Source of the DNA: Pythium myriotylum
Taxonomy: Eukaryota > Oomycota > Peronosporomycetes > Pythiales > Pythiaceae
Direction: 5' to 3'
NCBI GenBank assembly: GCA_023091665.1
Contig: JALJCQ010000008.1
Span: 620,001-684,000 of the forward strand
DNA: 64,000 bases
Shown: piece by piece, positions 1 to 10,233 of the stretch
How positions within the stretch are numbered: position 1 is the first letter of the stretch
Layout of the letters: every line of letters begins with the position of its first letter
Program-made: the position numbers and the translations under genes
Notes under the pieces: model-generated
Told to the model about the DNA's origin: nothing
Seen by the model: only the letters and a program-made list of their open reading frames with translations
Database searches by the model: none

Positions 1-3000
1 GTACTCGCACAAGGACGATGACCTCGCTTCGCGATACAGTACGATCCGCGCCGAGAACCTCGATGAGATGCTCACGGGCGGTCTCGAACGCTTCTACAAG
101 AAGTACAACCACCTCTCGCGCAAGATCAACTTGCAGCTGCCGACCCCGGAGGTGCGATTCGAGAACCTGTCGTTCGACGTCAAGGTCCCGGTCGCGCAGA
201 AGGCTGCCTCGCAATACTCGGTCGGCACGTATTTGCAGAAGATCTTCACGCCGTGGAACCGTCCTCCGATCGTGACGAAGCAAGTGCTCCAGCCAATGAG
301 CGGTATCATTCGGCCTGGCTCGATGACGCTGATCTTGGCAAACCCGGGCGCTGGCAAGTCGACCCTCTTGAAGGCACTCGCAGGGAAGCTGAAGACCAAC
401 AACAAGACCACCCTTGGAGGTGAGATCACGTACTCCGGACTGAAGGCCAGCGAGATTGATCTTCTCAAGGTGGCTGGCCTCGTTGACCAGCGCGACAATC
501 ACATTCCCACGCTCACGGTCCGCGAGACGTTCAAGTTTGCCGATATGTGCATGAACGGCCGCCCTGAGGATCAGCCGGAGGAAATGCGTGACATCGCTGC
601 CTTGCGTACGGAGCTCATCATCCAGATCTTGGGTCTGAACAACTGTGCCGACACTGTGGTCGGTGACGCCCTTCTCCGTGGTGTCTCCGGAGGTGAACGC
701 AAGCGTGTGACCATCGGTGAGATTCTCGTCGGTGGTCAGAGCTTGTTCTTGTGTGACGAGATCTCGACGGGTCTCGACAGTGCTGCGACTTTCGATATCA
801 TCACCTCGCTGCGTACATGGACGAAGACGCTCGGCGGCTCTGCGGTTGTCGCGTTGCTTCAGCCAACGCCCGAAGTCGTGGAGCTCTTCGATGACATCTT
901 GATGGTCAACGAAGGCCACCTCATCTACCACGGTCCTCGCACGGAGATCCTCACGTACTTCCAGGAGCGTGGCTTCTCATGTCCGCCTCGTACCGATCCG
1001 GCCGATTTCCTCATCGAAGTCACATCCGGTCGTGGACGCAAGTACGCGAACGGCAACGTCGAGATCAACAAGCTGCCGATCACGCCGGGAGAGTTCAACA
1101 ACCTGTTCACCCAGTCCAACATCTACCGCGCGACCCACGAGAAGCTGAGCCGTGGCTTCAACGACGCGAACTTCGAGAAGAGCGAGGACTTCAAGCACGC
1201 GAAGACGGTGGCTGCGCTGGCCCGTACGAAGGAGCAGTCTCCGTTCGGTCTCTCGTTCCTCCCGAGCACGATGCTGTTGCTGAACCGTCAGAAAACGATC
1301 TGGCTTCGCGACCGTCCGTTGCTGTGGGGTAAGCTGTTTGAGGCATTGGTCGTCGGTTTGGTGCTCGGTGTGATCTTCTACCAGTGCGATCCGTCGTACT
1401 ACCTGCGCATGATGTTCTTCAGTATCGCGGTGTTCCAGCGCCAGGCGTGGCAGCAGATTTCGATCTCGTTTCAGCTGCGTCAGGTGTTCTACAAGCAGCG
1501 TCCGCGTAACTTCTTCCGTACGGCATCGTACGCGATCGCAGAGAGTATTGTGCAAGTTCCTGTAAACCTCTCGGTTGCGTTCATCATGGGCACGTTCTTC
1601 TACTTCATGAGTGGCCTCGCGGCTACTTTTGAAAAGTACATTGTGTACTTGTTGATCCTGGTGTCTTTCCAGCACGCGATCGGCGCATACATGACGCTAC
1701 TCAGTTCGCTGTCGCCCAGTATCACGATCGGTCAGGCTCTCGCGGGTATCTCGGTCAGCTTCTTCCTCTTGTTTTCGGGTAACATCATCTTGGCCGAGCT
1801 CATTCCGGACTACTGGATCTGGATGTACTGGTTCAACCCTCTCGCTTGGGCACTTCGTAGCGTGATGCTCTCGGAGTTCCACTCGGACCGCTACACTGCC
1901 GCCCAGACCAAGACCAAGCTCGATTCGTTCTCGATCAAGCAAGGTTACGGCTACATGTGGTTCGGCATTGCGGTTCTCATCGCGTACTACTTCATCTTCA
2001 CGTCGTTTAACGCGCTGGCTCTCCATTTCATTCGCTACGAACGCCACTTGGGAGTGACGGGCAAGGCTACCAAGACAGACGCAGACGAGGAGGAACACGC
2101 TTATGTGGAAGTTCTGACTCCTGGTCGTATCGGCGGCGAAGGTGTCGAGGCTGCTGCTGCACGTGTCAAGGCTGGCGGTCTTCCGTTCACACCTGCAAAC
2201 CTGTGCATCAAGGATCTCGAATACTACGTCACGCTTCCGTCCGGTGAGGAGAAGCAGTTGTTGCGCGGTATCACTGGTCACTTTGAGCCAGGTCGTCTCA
2301 CCGCCTTGATGGGTGCCACCGGTGCCGGCAAGACGACTCTTATGGATGTGATCGCTGGTCGTAAGACCGGAGGTCGTATCATCGGTGATATCATCATCAA
2401 CGGGGAACCAAAGGACCCAGCCAACTTTAGCCGAATCACCGCATACTGTGAGCAGATGGATATCCACTCGGAAGCTGCGACGATCTACGAAGCACTTGTG
2501 TTCTCGGCGAATCTCCGACTCCCGCCAAACATTACATACGAAGAGCGCATGAACTTGGTCAACGAGACGCTAGATCTTCTTGAGCTGACCAGCATTTCGA
2601 ACGAGCTGATCATGAACCTCTCAGTGGAGCAGAAGAAGCGAGTGACGATTGGTGTGGAGGTGGTGGCGAACCCGAGTATCTTGTTCTTGGACGAGCCGAC
2701 GAGCGGTTTGGATGCACGCGCAGCGATGATTGTGATGCGTGGTGTGCAGGCGATTGCTCGCACTGGACGAACGGTTCTATGCACGATCCACCAGCCGAGC
2801 ATCAATATCTTTGAGCTTTTCGATGCTTTGATGCTGCTGCAAATGGGAGGTTACACGGCTTACTTCGGTGACCTTGGCAAGGATTCCGTTGTCATGCTCG
2901 AGTACTTCGCTTCCATCCCTGGTACGGAAGAAATCCGTCCGCAGTACAACCCTGCCACGTACATGCTTGATGTCATCGGCGCCGGTATTGGTCGCAATGT

Positions 3001-3985
3001 CCAAGACTACTCGCAGATCTATGCCAAGAGTGAGCTTTGCAAGTCGAACCGCGAGCGCACACTTGCACTGTGCCAGCCTTCGCCCGTGTTCATCCCGTTC
3101 TCGACCTTGAAGTTCGATCCTATCGCTACTGGCTTCACAAACCAGCTCAAGGAACTCGCCAAGAAGCAGCGCCTCACGTACTGGCGTAGCCCCCAGTATA
3201 ACTTCATGCGCATCTTCCTCTTCCCACTGTTCGCTGTGATCTTTGGTACGACGTTCTACCAGCTCCCGTACAACAACATCAAGAAGATCAACTCGCACAT
3301 CGGTCTCATCTACAACTCGATGGATTTCATCGGTGTCATCAACCTCATGACGGTCTTGGAAATTACTTGTGCAGAGCGTGCGGTGTTCTACCGCGAGCGC
3401 ATGTCGAACTACTACGGTCCGCTGCCGTACAGTTTGTCGCTCTTCTTTGCAGAGCTACCATACTTGACGCTGGTGATCATTCTCTTCGTGACGGTCGAAT
3501 ACTGGTTTGTTGGATGGAGTGACGAGTTCTCTCGGTTTATCTTCTTCCTCGTCGTGTTCTACTTCTACACATCCACGTGCACGTTTGTGGGTCAGTGGAT
3601 GTCGGTGCTCACGCCAAATGCCAAGGTCGCAAACGTTGTCGTGGGTGCAATCTCATGTCTCTTCAATTTGTTCGGCGGCTATCTGCTTCCAAATCCTCGC
3701 ATGAAAGGATATTACCAGTGGATTCAGTACATCATGCCGTCGTACTACTCGCTTGCTGGTCTTGTCGGCGGGCAGTTGGGCGAGTGCAAAGACAACAACA
3801 ACGCGTGTCGTAAGCTCCCTAACGCGCAGGGTGTGATCACACAGGTCGACGCATGGGTCAAAAAGGAGTACAACTTTCACCCGGAGCACAAGTACGCATT
3901 CATGTTTGCGTTGCTCGGCTTCTGGGTTGTTATCCAGCTCGCGATCTACCTCACGCTAAAGTACGTGAGCCACCTCAAGAGGTAA
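1..3985 (+). CDS. ABCG/PDR-type full-size ABC transporter, copy 1 (5' partial)
   Basis: The reading frame is already open at base 2 and matches residue 31 onward of the next gene, so the start codon lies upstream of the window; 1,327 residues are visible. The order is NBD1-TMD1-NBD2-TMD2, the reverse topology of pleiotropic drug resistance pumps. NBD1 has Walker A NPGAGKST (about 346-369), signature VSGGERKR and Walker B LFLCDEIS. NBD2 has Walker A GATGAGKTT, the degenerate signature LSVEQKKR and Walker B LFLDEPTSGLD, as is usual in PDR proteins. The NBD1 switch position reads LLQPTP, without the usual histidine. Hydrophobic clusters after each NBD fit six helices each. The likely role is ATP-driven export of lipids or drugs at the plasma membrane; the substrate is unknown. 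It is almost identical to copy 2 up to about base 2510, then differs in patches and over the last ~600 bp. No intron is apparent. Confidence 0.95.
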   Translation, partial: YSHKDDDLASRYSTIRAENLDEMLTGGLERFYKKYNHLSRKINLQLPTPEVRFENLSFDVKVPVAQKAASQYSVGTYLQKIFTPWNRPPIVTKQVLQPMSGIIRPGSMTLILANPGAGKSTLLKALAGKLKTNNKTTLGGEITYSGLKASEIDLLKVAGLVDQRDNHIPTLTVRETFKFADMCMNGRPEDQPEEMRDIAALRTELIIQILGLNNCADTVVGDALLRGVSGGERKRVTIGEILVGGQSLFLCDEISTGLDSAATFDIITSLRTWTKTLGGSAVVALLQPTPEVVELFDDILMVNEGHLIYHGPRTEILTYFQERGFSCPPRTDPADFLIEVTSGRGRKYANGNVEINKLPITPGEFNNLFTQSNIYRATHEKLSRGFNDANFEKSEDFKHAKTVAALARTKEQSPFGLSFLPSTMLLLNRQKTIWLRDRPLLWGKLFEALVVGLVLGVIFYQCDPSYYLRMMFFSIAVFQRQAWQQISISFQLRQVFYKQRPRNFFRTASYAIAESIVQVPVNLSVAFIMGTFFYFMSGLAATFEKYIVYLLILVSFQHAIGAYMTLLSSLSPSITIGQALAGISVSFFLLFSGNIILAELIPDYWIWMYWFNPLAWALRSVMLSEFHSDRYTAAQTKTKLDSFSIKQGYGYMWFGIAVLIAYYFIFTSFNALALHFIRYERHLGVTGKATKTDADEEEHAYVEVLTPGRIGGEGVEAAAARVKAGGLPFTPANLCIKDLEYYVTLPSGEEKQLLRGITGHFEPGRLTALMGATGAGKTTLMDVIAGRKTGGRIIGDIIINGEPKDPANFSRITAYCEQMDIHSEAATIYEALVFSANLRLPPNITYEERMNLVNETLDLLELTSISNELIMNLSVEQKKRVTIGVEVVANPSILFLDEPTSGLDARAAMIVMRGVQAIARTGRTVLCTIHQPSINIFELFDALMLLQMGGYTAYFGDLGKDSVVMLEYFASIPGTEEIRPQYNPATYMLDVIGAGIGRNVQDYSQIYAKSELCKSNRERTLALCQPSPVFIPFSTLKFDPIATGFTNQLKELAKKQRLTYWRSPQYNFMRIFLFPLFAVIFGTTFYQLPYNNIKKINSHIGLIYNSMDFIGVINLMTVLEITCAERAVFYRERMSNYYGPLPYSLSLFFAELPYLTLVIILFVTVEYWFVGWSDEFSRFIFFLVVFYFYTSTCTFVGQWMSVLTPNAKVANVVVGAISCLFNLFGGYLLPNPRMKGYYQWIQYIMPSYYSLAGLVGGQLGECKDNNNACRKLPNAQGVITQVDAWVKKEYNFHPEHKYAFMFALLGFWVVIQLAIYLTLKYVSHLKR

Positions 3986-6156
3986 AATGGTGTCGGCTCT
4001 GTGTCGAATCCCGCGTAAAACTCGGTTGGTTCGCCACGACCTTGTTCTGTAGTGTTTGCATTTACCTGGTTTCAAATCCAAATCGAAGCAGTTGATGTTT
4101 GTAAGTGTATGGAATGGATCGATCGCTGAAGGCATCGAGACGTAGCTGTCTTGATCTGCCATGAGGCTCTATTGTGGACAAGCACGACTCGTCTCCGCAT
4201 AAAGTGCTGAAAGATGGAGCGCCGTGGTGGTCCATTGAGCTTCCTACCACTCTCTACCATGAGCAACACAAAAAGTGATCGATCTGCCCGAGTACTAGAC
4301 AAACAATCCTGAGACAGACCATACTCTTATGCCGTGGGAAATCCTGACTATTCTGTATGTCTCCTTTTGACGGCAGTGAACTGCGAAATGCTCCGCCCTA
4401 GTGATAACTCCCTTATATAGCCGCGAGGCCAACATAAGAGGAAACTCGTTGAAGTCTCGATGGTTACTCTGTACCCGCTTCTTCGCTGGAGACATAACCA
4501 CGCTCCATGCATGTCGCTCGCAAGACCCTTGCTCGCGAGTTCCGGCCACTGGCGACTGCGGTTGCCAGTGGTGATCGGTCGCTTCTGAATCGCCTCTTGA
4601 TATCGGCTCAGCGCCCGAATCTCCAGTGGTACCGACGCCACTCGACCCAAACTGCAAGAGGGATGCGTCGTTGCGTGTCTCCTTCACGCCGTTCGGACGA
4701 CCCCAATTGCAGCCAGCATCGACTGGACCCCAAAGTTCGAGAGATACGTACCGGTACTAGTATGAATTCGGAACACCGCGAGCACGCGACCGACCCAGAG
4801 GGCAGGTCTTTGCATCCACGTTCGAGGTGAAGGTGCTGTGGCTGTTGAAGCTGGAAAAAGCGCCTTGCCGCCGCTCCGACGCTGGTGACGCAGCGGGGAA
4901 GGCGAGAAGGTTACGCAGCGTCGCTCACGGGGAGGGCGACGTGGTCGTCGAATCCACACATGGACAATCACCTGGTCCTCCAGTGCTGAGCGTTCAGGCC
5001 ATTTGCCGGGGGCCCCTTCTCTTGCGAACAAAACGGCCCAGTACGACGTCGGAGTGAGGGTCTTCGAAAGTGCCAGACGAGCCAGCTGGCAATCTGGCCA
5101 GCAGATCGTGGAGGACCAGTACGACCACAGCACCAAAGCATGGGGTATCAGGCGCTGGCCTCTCGATGGTGGGCGGCGGCAAAGCGAGGGAACAAAGAGT
5201 CCACGAGCCTCTTCTCCACACCATCTTCGTGCCAGTGAGGGTACTCCTGCCGTTTCTCTGGCCTCCATTCCAGAGGCGTGGGTCCCTCCCCGCTTTGGTT
5301 GTTTATGGCTCTCCACAAAACCTGTCCAGCTGGGTTTATATCGTACAATCAACCGACGCCGGCAGAGATCCGTTTCCCTGCTCTATAAAAAGAGACAGCG
5401 AAGCTGTTGGAGTGTCGGAGAACCTGGTCGAGCGGTTGTGGGATGCCGACCAAACTGTAGGTGAGCCTCAATCTTCCGTTGGTGGTAGGGATGCGGGAAC
5501 ACGGCTCTCCATTCAAGAAAAAATTCCACATTCGCACTGTTTGTTTTCGACGAGGAGGGGGGACGTGGCGTCCTCTCCCACGCAAAACTGCTCGCTGCGT
5601 TCGTGCTGGCGTACGCCTGTTTGCTCCAGTGCGTCGTACTGGTCCATTAGCCTCTCGTGTTGACTATCAAGCCATGAGTCAACTACAACTTTCTGAGCAA
5701 GAAAACGGACAACTACGGTAGCTCGCCAGCTGGTATCGCCTCGCCTCAGACAGCTGCAAGGGGTCTTTAACAAAATTTAGGAATCCAATTCGTTCGAGAA
5801 TCTGCCGAGATTTTCCGGTTTTCCAAGCCGAAGCACACAGAAGACCGTGGTTCGCCTCCACACCAAATCGTGAGATTTTCCCGGAGGGCTAGGGAACAAA
5901 CTCGTAGAGGAACCTACACTTAACCGATAATCTACAATCGTTCTCCCTCCTCGACACTAGTCGTCGTCCCTCCCTCTTGCCTGCCTCGTCCCTCCCTCGC
6001 TCCTCCCCCTCCTCCTCGAGGGTCGCTCCTTGTCTCGAGTCGTTTCGTGCAGCCAGCTCACTCTCCAATCCTCTCCGTGCCCGGCAAGCCCTCCCTCCTC
6101 GCCGGTCGCCCAGGAAGACGCCCCAGAGCCAGCTCTCTTCTCCCACTCTCTCCGTC
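3986..6156. other. Intergenic region between ABCG copies 1 and 2; no gene recognised
   Basis: About 2.2 kb with only short, mutually overlapping open frames whose translations are arginine/serine-rich and resemble nothing I know. It should hold the terminator of copy 1 and the promoter of copy 2. A TATAAAAA octamer is at 5384-5391, far from the copy 2 start, so its role is doubtful. The last 215 bases (5941-6156) are strongly C/T-rich on the plus strand, consistent with a 5' leader. The spacing is long for so compact a region. Confidence 0.6.
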
Positions 6157-9100
6157 ATGACTGACAAGGCGTCTCTGCTCCGCTCCGAGGAGACGGACGA
6201 CGTGCCGGCGGTCTACCGCTCGCTCAACTTCAAGAGCATCCAAGACCCGTACTCGCACAAGGACGATGACCTCGCTTCGCGATACAGTACGATCCGCGCC
6301 GAGAACCTCGATGAGATGCTCACGGGCGGTCTCGAACGCTTCTACAAGAAGTACAACCACCTCTCGCGCAAGATCAACTTGCAGCTGCCGACCCCGGAGG
6401 TGCGATTCGAGAACTTGTCGTTCGACGTCAAGGTCCCGGTCGCGCAGAAGGCTGCCTCGCAATACTCGGTCGGCACGTATTTGCAGAAGATCTTCACGCC
6501 GTGGAACCGTCCTCCGATCGTGACGAAGCAAGTGCTCCAGCCAATGAGCGGTATCATTCGGCCTGGCTCGATGACGCTGATCTTGGCAAACCCGGGCGCT
6601 GGCAAGTCGACCCTCTTGAAGGCACTCGCAGGGAAGCTGAAGACCAACAACAAGACCACCCTTGGAGGTGAGATCACGTACTCCGGACTGAAGGCCAGCG
6701 AGATTGATCTTCTCAAGGTGGCTGGCCTCGTTGACCAGCGCGACAATCACATTCCCACGCTCACGGTCCGCGAGACGTTCAAGTTTGCCGATATGTGCAT
6801 GAACGGCCGCCCTGAGGATCAGCCGGAGGAAATGCGTGACATCGCTGCCTTGCGTACGGAGCTCATCATCCAGATCTTGGGTCTGAACAACTGTGCCGAC
6901 ACTGTGGTCGGTGACGCCCTTCTCCGTGGTGTCTCCGGAGGTGAACGCAAGCGTGTGACCATCGGTGAGATTCTCGTCGGTGGTCAGAGCTTGTTCTTGT
7001 GTGACGAGATCTCGACGGGTCTCGACAGTGCTGCGACTTTCGATATCATCACCTCGCTGCGTACATGGACGAAGACGCTCGGCGGCTCTGCGGTTGTCGC
7101 GTTGCTTCAGCCAACGCCCGAAGTCGTGGAGCTCTTCGATGACATCTTGATGGTCAACGAAGGCCACCTCATCTACCACGGTCCTCGCACGGAGATCCTC
7201 ACGTACTTCCAGGAGCGTGGCTTCTCATGTCCGCCTCGTACCGATCCGGCCGATTTCCTCATCGAAGTCACATCCGGTCGTGGACGCAAGTACGCGAACG
7301 GCAACGTCGAGATCAACAAGCTGCCGATCACGCCGGGAGAGTTCAACAACCTGTTCACCCAGTCCAACATCTACCGCGCGACCCACGAGAAGCTGAGCCG
7401 TGGCTTCAACGACGCGAACTTCGAGAAGAGCGAGGACTTCAAGCACGCGAAGACGGTGGCTGCGCTGGCCCGTACGAAGGAGCAGTCTCCGTTCGGTCTC
7501 TCGTTCCTCCCGAGCACGATGCTGTTGCTGAACCGTCAGAAAACGATCTGGCTTCGCGACCGTCCGTTGCTGTGGGGTAAGCTGTTTGAGGCATTGGTCG
7601 TCGGTTTGGTGCTCGGTGTGATCTTCTACCAGTGCGATCCGTCGTACTACCTGCGCATGATGTTCTTCAGTATCGCGGTGTTCCAGCGCCAGGCGTGGCA
7701 GCAGATTTCGATCTCGTTTCAGCTGCGTCAGGTGTTCTACAAGCAGCGTCCGCGTAACTTCTTCCGTACGGCATCGTACGCGATCGCAGAGAGTATTGTG
7801 CAAGTTCCTGTAAACCTCTCGGTTGCGTTCATCATGGGCACGTTCTTCTACTTCATGAGTGGCCTCACGGCTACTTTTGAAAAGTACATTGTGTACTTGT
7901 TGATCCTGGTGTCTTTCCAGCACGCGATCGGCGCATACATGACGCTACTCAGTTCGCTGTCGCCCAGTATCACGATCGGTCAGGCTCTCGCGGGTATCTC
8001 GGTCAGCTTCTTCCTCTTGTTTTCGGGTAACATCATCTTGGCCGAGCTCATTCCGGACTACTGGATCTGGATGTACTGGTTCAACCCTCTCGCTTGGGCA
8101 CTTCGTAGCGTGATGCTCTCGGAGTTCCACTCGGACCGCTACACTGCCGCCCAGACCAAGACCAAGCTCGATTCGTTCTCGATCAAGCAAGGTTACGGCT
8201 ACATGTGGTTCGGCATTGCGGTTCTCATCGCGTACTACTTCATCTTCACGTCGTTTAACGCGCTGGCTCTCCATTTCATTCGCTACGAACGCCACTTGGG
8301 AGTGACGGGCAAGGCTACCAAGACAGACGCAGACGAGGAGGAACACGCTTATGTGGAAGTTCTGACTCCTGGTCGTATCGGCGGCGAAGGTGTCGAGGCT
8401 GCTGCTGCACGTGTCAAGGCTGGCGGTCTTCCGTTCACACCTGCAAACCTGTGCATCAAGGATCTCGAATACTACGTCACGCTTCCGTCCGGTGAGGAGA
8501 AGCAGTTGTTGCGCGGTATCACTGGTCACTTTGAGCCAGGTCGTCTCACCGCCTTGATGGGTGCCACCGGTGCCGGCAAGACGACTCTTATGGATGTGAT
8601 CGCTGGTCGTAAGACCGGAGGTCGTATCATCGGTGATATCATCATCAACGGAGAACCAAAGGACCCGGCCAACTTTAGCCGAATCACCGCATACTGTGAG
8701 CAGATGGATATCCACTCGGAAGCTGCGACGATCTACGAAGCACTTGTGTTCTCGGCGAACCTTCGCCTTCCTCACACTTTCTCGTATGAAGAACGCATGA
8801 ACTTGGTCAACGAGACGCTAGATCTTCTCGAGTTGACCAGCATTTCGAACGAGCTGATCATGAACCTCTCAGTGGAGCAGAAGAAGCGAGTGACGATTGG
8901 TGTGGAGGTGGTGGCGAACCCGAGTATCTTGTTCTTGGACGAGCCGACGAGCGGTTTGGATGCACGCGCAGCGATGATTGTGATGCGTGGTGTGCAGGCG
9001 ATTGCTCGCACTGGACGAACGGTTCTATGCACGATCCACCAGCCGAGCATCAACATCTTCGAACTCTTCGACGCACTTCTTCTTCTCCAGGCTGGCGGTT

Positions 9101-10233
9101 ACACGGCTTACTTCGGTGACCTTGGCAAGGATTCCGTTGTCATGCTCGAGTACTTCGCTTCCATCCCTGGTACGGAAGAAATCCGTCCGCAGTACAACCC
9201 TGCCACGTACATGCTTGATGTCATCGGCGCCGGTATTGGTCGCAATGTCCAAGACTACTCGCAGATCTATGCCAAGAGTGAGCTTTGCAAGTCGAACCGC
9301 GAGCGCACACTTGCACTGTGCCAGCCTTCGCCCGTGTTCATCCCGTTCTCGACCTTGAAGTTCGATCCTATCGCTACTGGCTTCACAAACCAGCTCAAGG
9401 AACTCGCCAAGAAGCAGCGCCTCACGTACTGGCGTAACCCGCAGTACAACTTCATGCGTATCTTCCTCTTCCCACTCTTCGCTGTGATCTTCGGCACGAC
9501 GTTCTACCAGCTCCCATACAACAACATCAAGAAGATCAACTCGCACATCGGTCTCATCTACAACTCGATGGATTTCATCGGTGTCATCAACCTCATGACA
9601 GTGCTCGAAGTCACGTGTGCGGAGCGCGCAGTGTTCTACCGTGAGCGCATGTCGAACTACTACGGTCCGCTGCCGTACAGCTTGTCGCTGTTCTTCGCTG
9701 AGGTGCCGTACTTGACCGTCGTTGCCATTCTTTTCGTGACAGTCGAGTACTGGCTGGTCGGATGGAGCAGCTACTTCGGTGACTTCGTGTTCTTCCTTGT
9801 CGTGTTCTACCTGTACACGTCGACTTGTACGTTCGTTGGCCAGTGGATGGCCGTGCTCACGCCGAACGCCAAGGTCGCGAACGTCGCTGTCGGTGCTTTG
9901 TCGTGCCTGTTCAACCTGTTTGGTGGCTACTTGCTTCCGAACCCGAAGATGGAGGGCTTTTACCAGTGGATCCAGTACATCATGCCGTCGTACTACTCGC
10001 TCGCTGCTCTTGTTGGTGGCCAGCTCGCCGAGTGCAAGGATAACAACAACGGCTGCCGTATGGTCGACCTCGGCAACGGCCAGACTACACAGGTCGCTGC
10101 TTGGGTCAAGAAGGAGTACAACTTCCACCCGGACGCCAAGGTCGGCTTCCTCTTCGCTCTGGTTGGCTTCTGGATTGTCATTCAGCTCGCCATCTACCTC
10201 ACACTCAAGTACGTGAGCCACCTGAAGAGATAA
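6157..10233 (+). CDS. ABCG/PDR-type full-size ABC transporter, copy 2 (mosaic)
   Basis: A 1,358-residue full-size PDR pump. The ATG at 6157 (MTDKASLL) is chosen because the frame upstream stays open but has no ATG. NBD1 has Walker A near residues 144-152, signature SGGERKR near 258 and Walker B near 278. TMD1 spans about 470-720. NBD2 has Walker A near 801, signature LSVEQKKR near 903 and Walker B near 923. TMD2 spans about 1075-1350. The family exports hydrophobic compounds from the cell. The first ~2.5 kb is nearly identical to copy 1 (only a handful of substitutions), while the end (about 9592-10150) is nearly identical to copy 3 at 16292-16850. Two short copy-3-like patches also lie near 8758-8795 and 9050-9110. 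No intron is visible. Substrate and expression cannot be inferred. Confidence 0.96.
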   Translation: MTDKASLLRSEETDDVPAVYRSLNFKSIQDPYSHKDDDLASRYSTIRAENLDEMLTGGLERFYKKYNHLSRKINLQLPTPEVRFENLSFDVKVPVAQKAASQYSVGTYLQKIFTPWNRPPIVTKQVLQPMSGIIRPGSMTLILANPGAGKSTLLKALAGKLKTNNKTTLGGEITYSGLKASEIDLLKVAGLVDQRDNHIPTLTVRETFKFADMCMNGRPEDQPEEMRDIAALRTELIIQILGLNNCADTVVGDALLRGVSGGERKRVTIGEILVGGQSLFLCDEISTGLDSAATFDIITSLRTWTKTLGGSAVVALLQPTPEVVELFDDILMVNEGHLIYHGPRTEILTYFQERGFSCPPRTDPADFLIEVTSGRGRKYANGNVEINKLPITPGEFNNLFTQSNIYRATHEKLSRGFNDANFEKSEDFKHAKTVAALARTKEQSPFGLSFLPSTMLLLNRQKTIWLRDRPLLWGKLFEALVVGLVLGVIFYQCDPSYYLRMMFFSIAVFQRQAWQQISISFQLRQVFYKQRPRNFFRTASYAIAESIVQVPVNLSVAFIMGTFFYFMSGLTATFEKYIVYLLILVSFQHAIGAYMTLLSSLSPSITIGQALAGISVSFFLLFSGNIILAELIPDYWIWMYWFNPLAWALRSVMLSEFHSDRYTAAQTKTKLDSFSIKQGYGYMWFGIAVLIAYYFIFTSFNALALHFIRYERHLGVTGKATKTDADEEEHAYVEVLTPGRIGGEGVEAAAARVKAGGLPFTPANLCIKDLEYYVTLPSGEEKQLLRGITGHFEPGRLTALMGATGAGKTTLMDVIAGRKTGGRIIGDIIINGEPKDPANFSRITAYCEQMDIHSEAATIYEALVFSANLRLPHTFSYEERMNLVNETLDLLELTSISNELIMNLSVEQKKRVTIGVEVVANPSILFLDEPTSGLDARAAMIVMRGVQAIARTGRTVLCTIHQPSINIFELFDALLLLQAGGYTAYFGDLGKDSVVMLEYFASIPGTEEIRPQYNPATYMLDVIGAGIGRNVQDYSQIYAKSELCKSNRERTLALCQPSPVFIPFSTLKFDPIATGFTNQLKELAKKQRLTYWRNPQYNFMRIFLFPLFAVIFGTTFYQLPYNNIKKINSHIGLIYNSMDFIGVINLMTVLEVTCAERAVFYRERMSNYYGPLPYSLSLFFAEVPYLTVVAILFVTVEYWLVGWSSYFGDFVFFLVVFYLYTSTCTFVGQWMAVLTPNAKVANVAVGALSCLFNLFGGYLLPNPKMEGFYQWIQYIMPSYYSLAALVGGQLAECKDNNNGCRMVDLGNGQTTQVAAWVKKEYNFHPDAKVGFLFALVGFWIVIQLAIYLTLKYVSHLKR

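Noticed and set aside
4684..5663. Overlapping 197- and 222-codon frames between ABCG copies 1 and 2
   Set aside because: On opposite strands over the same DNA, no motifs, no counterpart in the other ABCG spacer.
9025..10221. 398-codon minus-strand frame in ABCG copy 2
   Set aside because: Antisense shadow; the sense strand encodes NBD2/TMD2 with conserved motifs.
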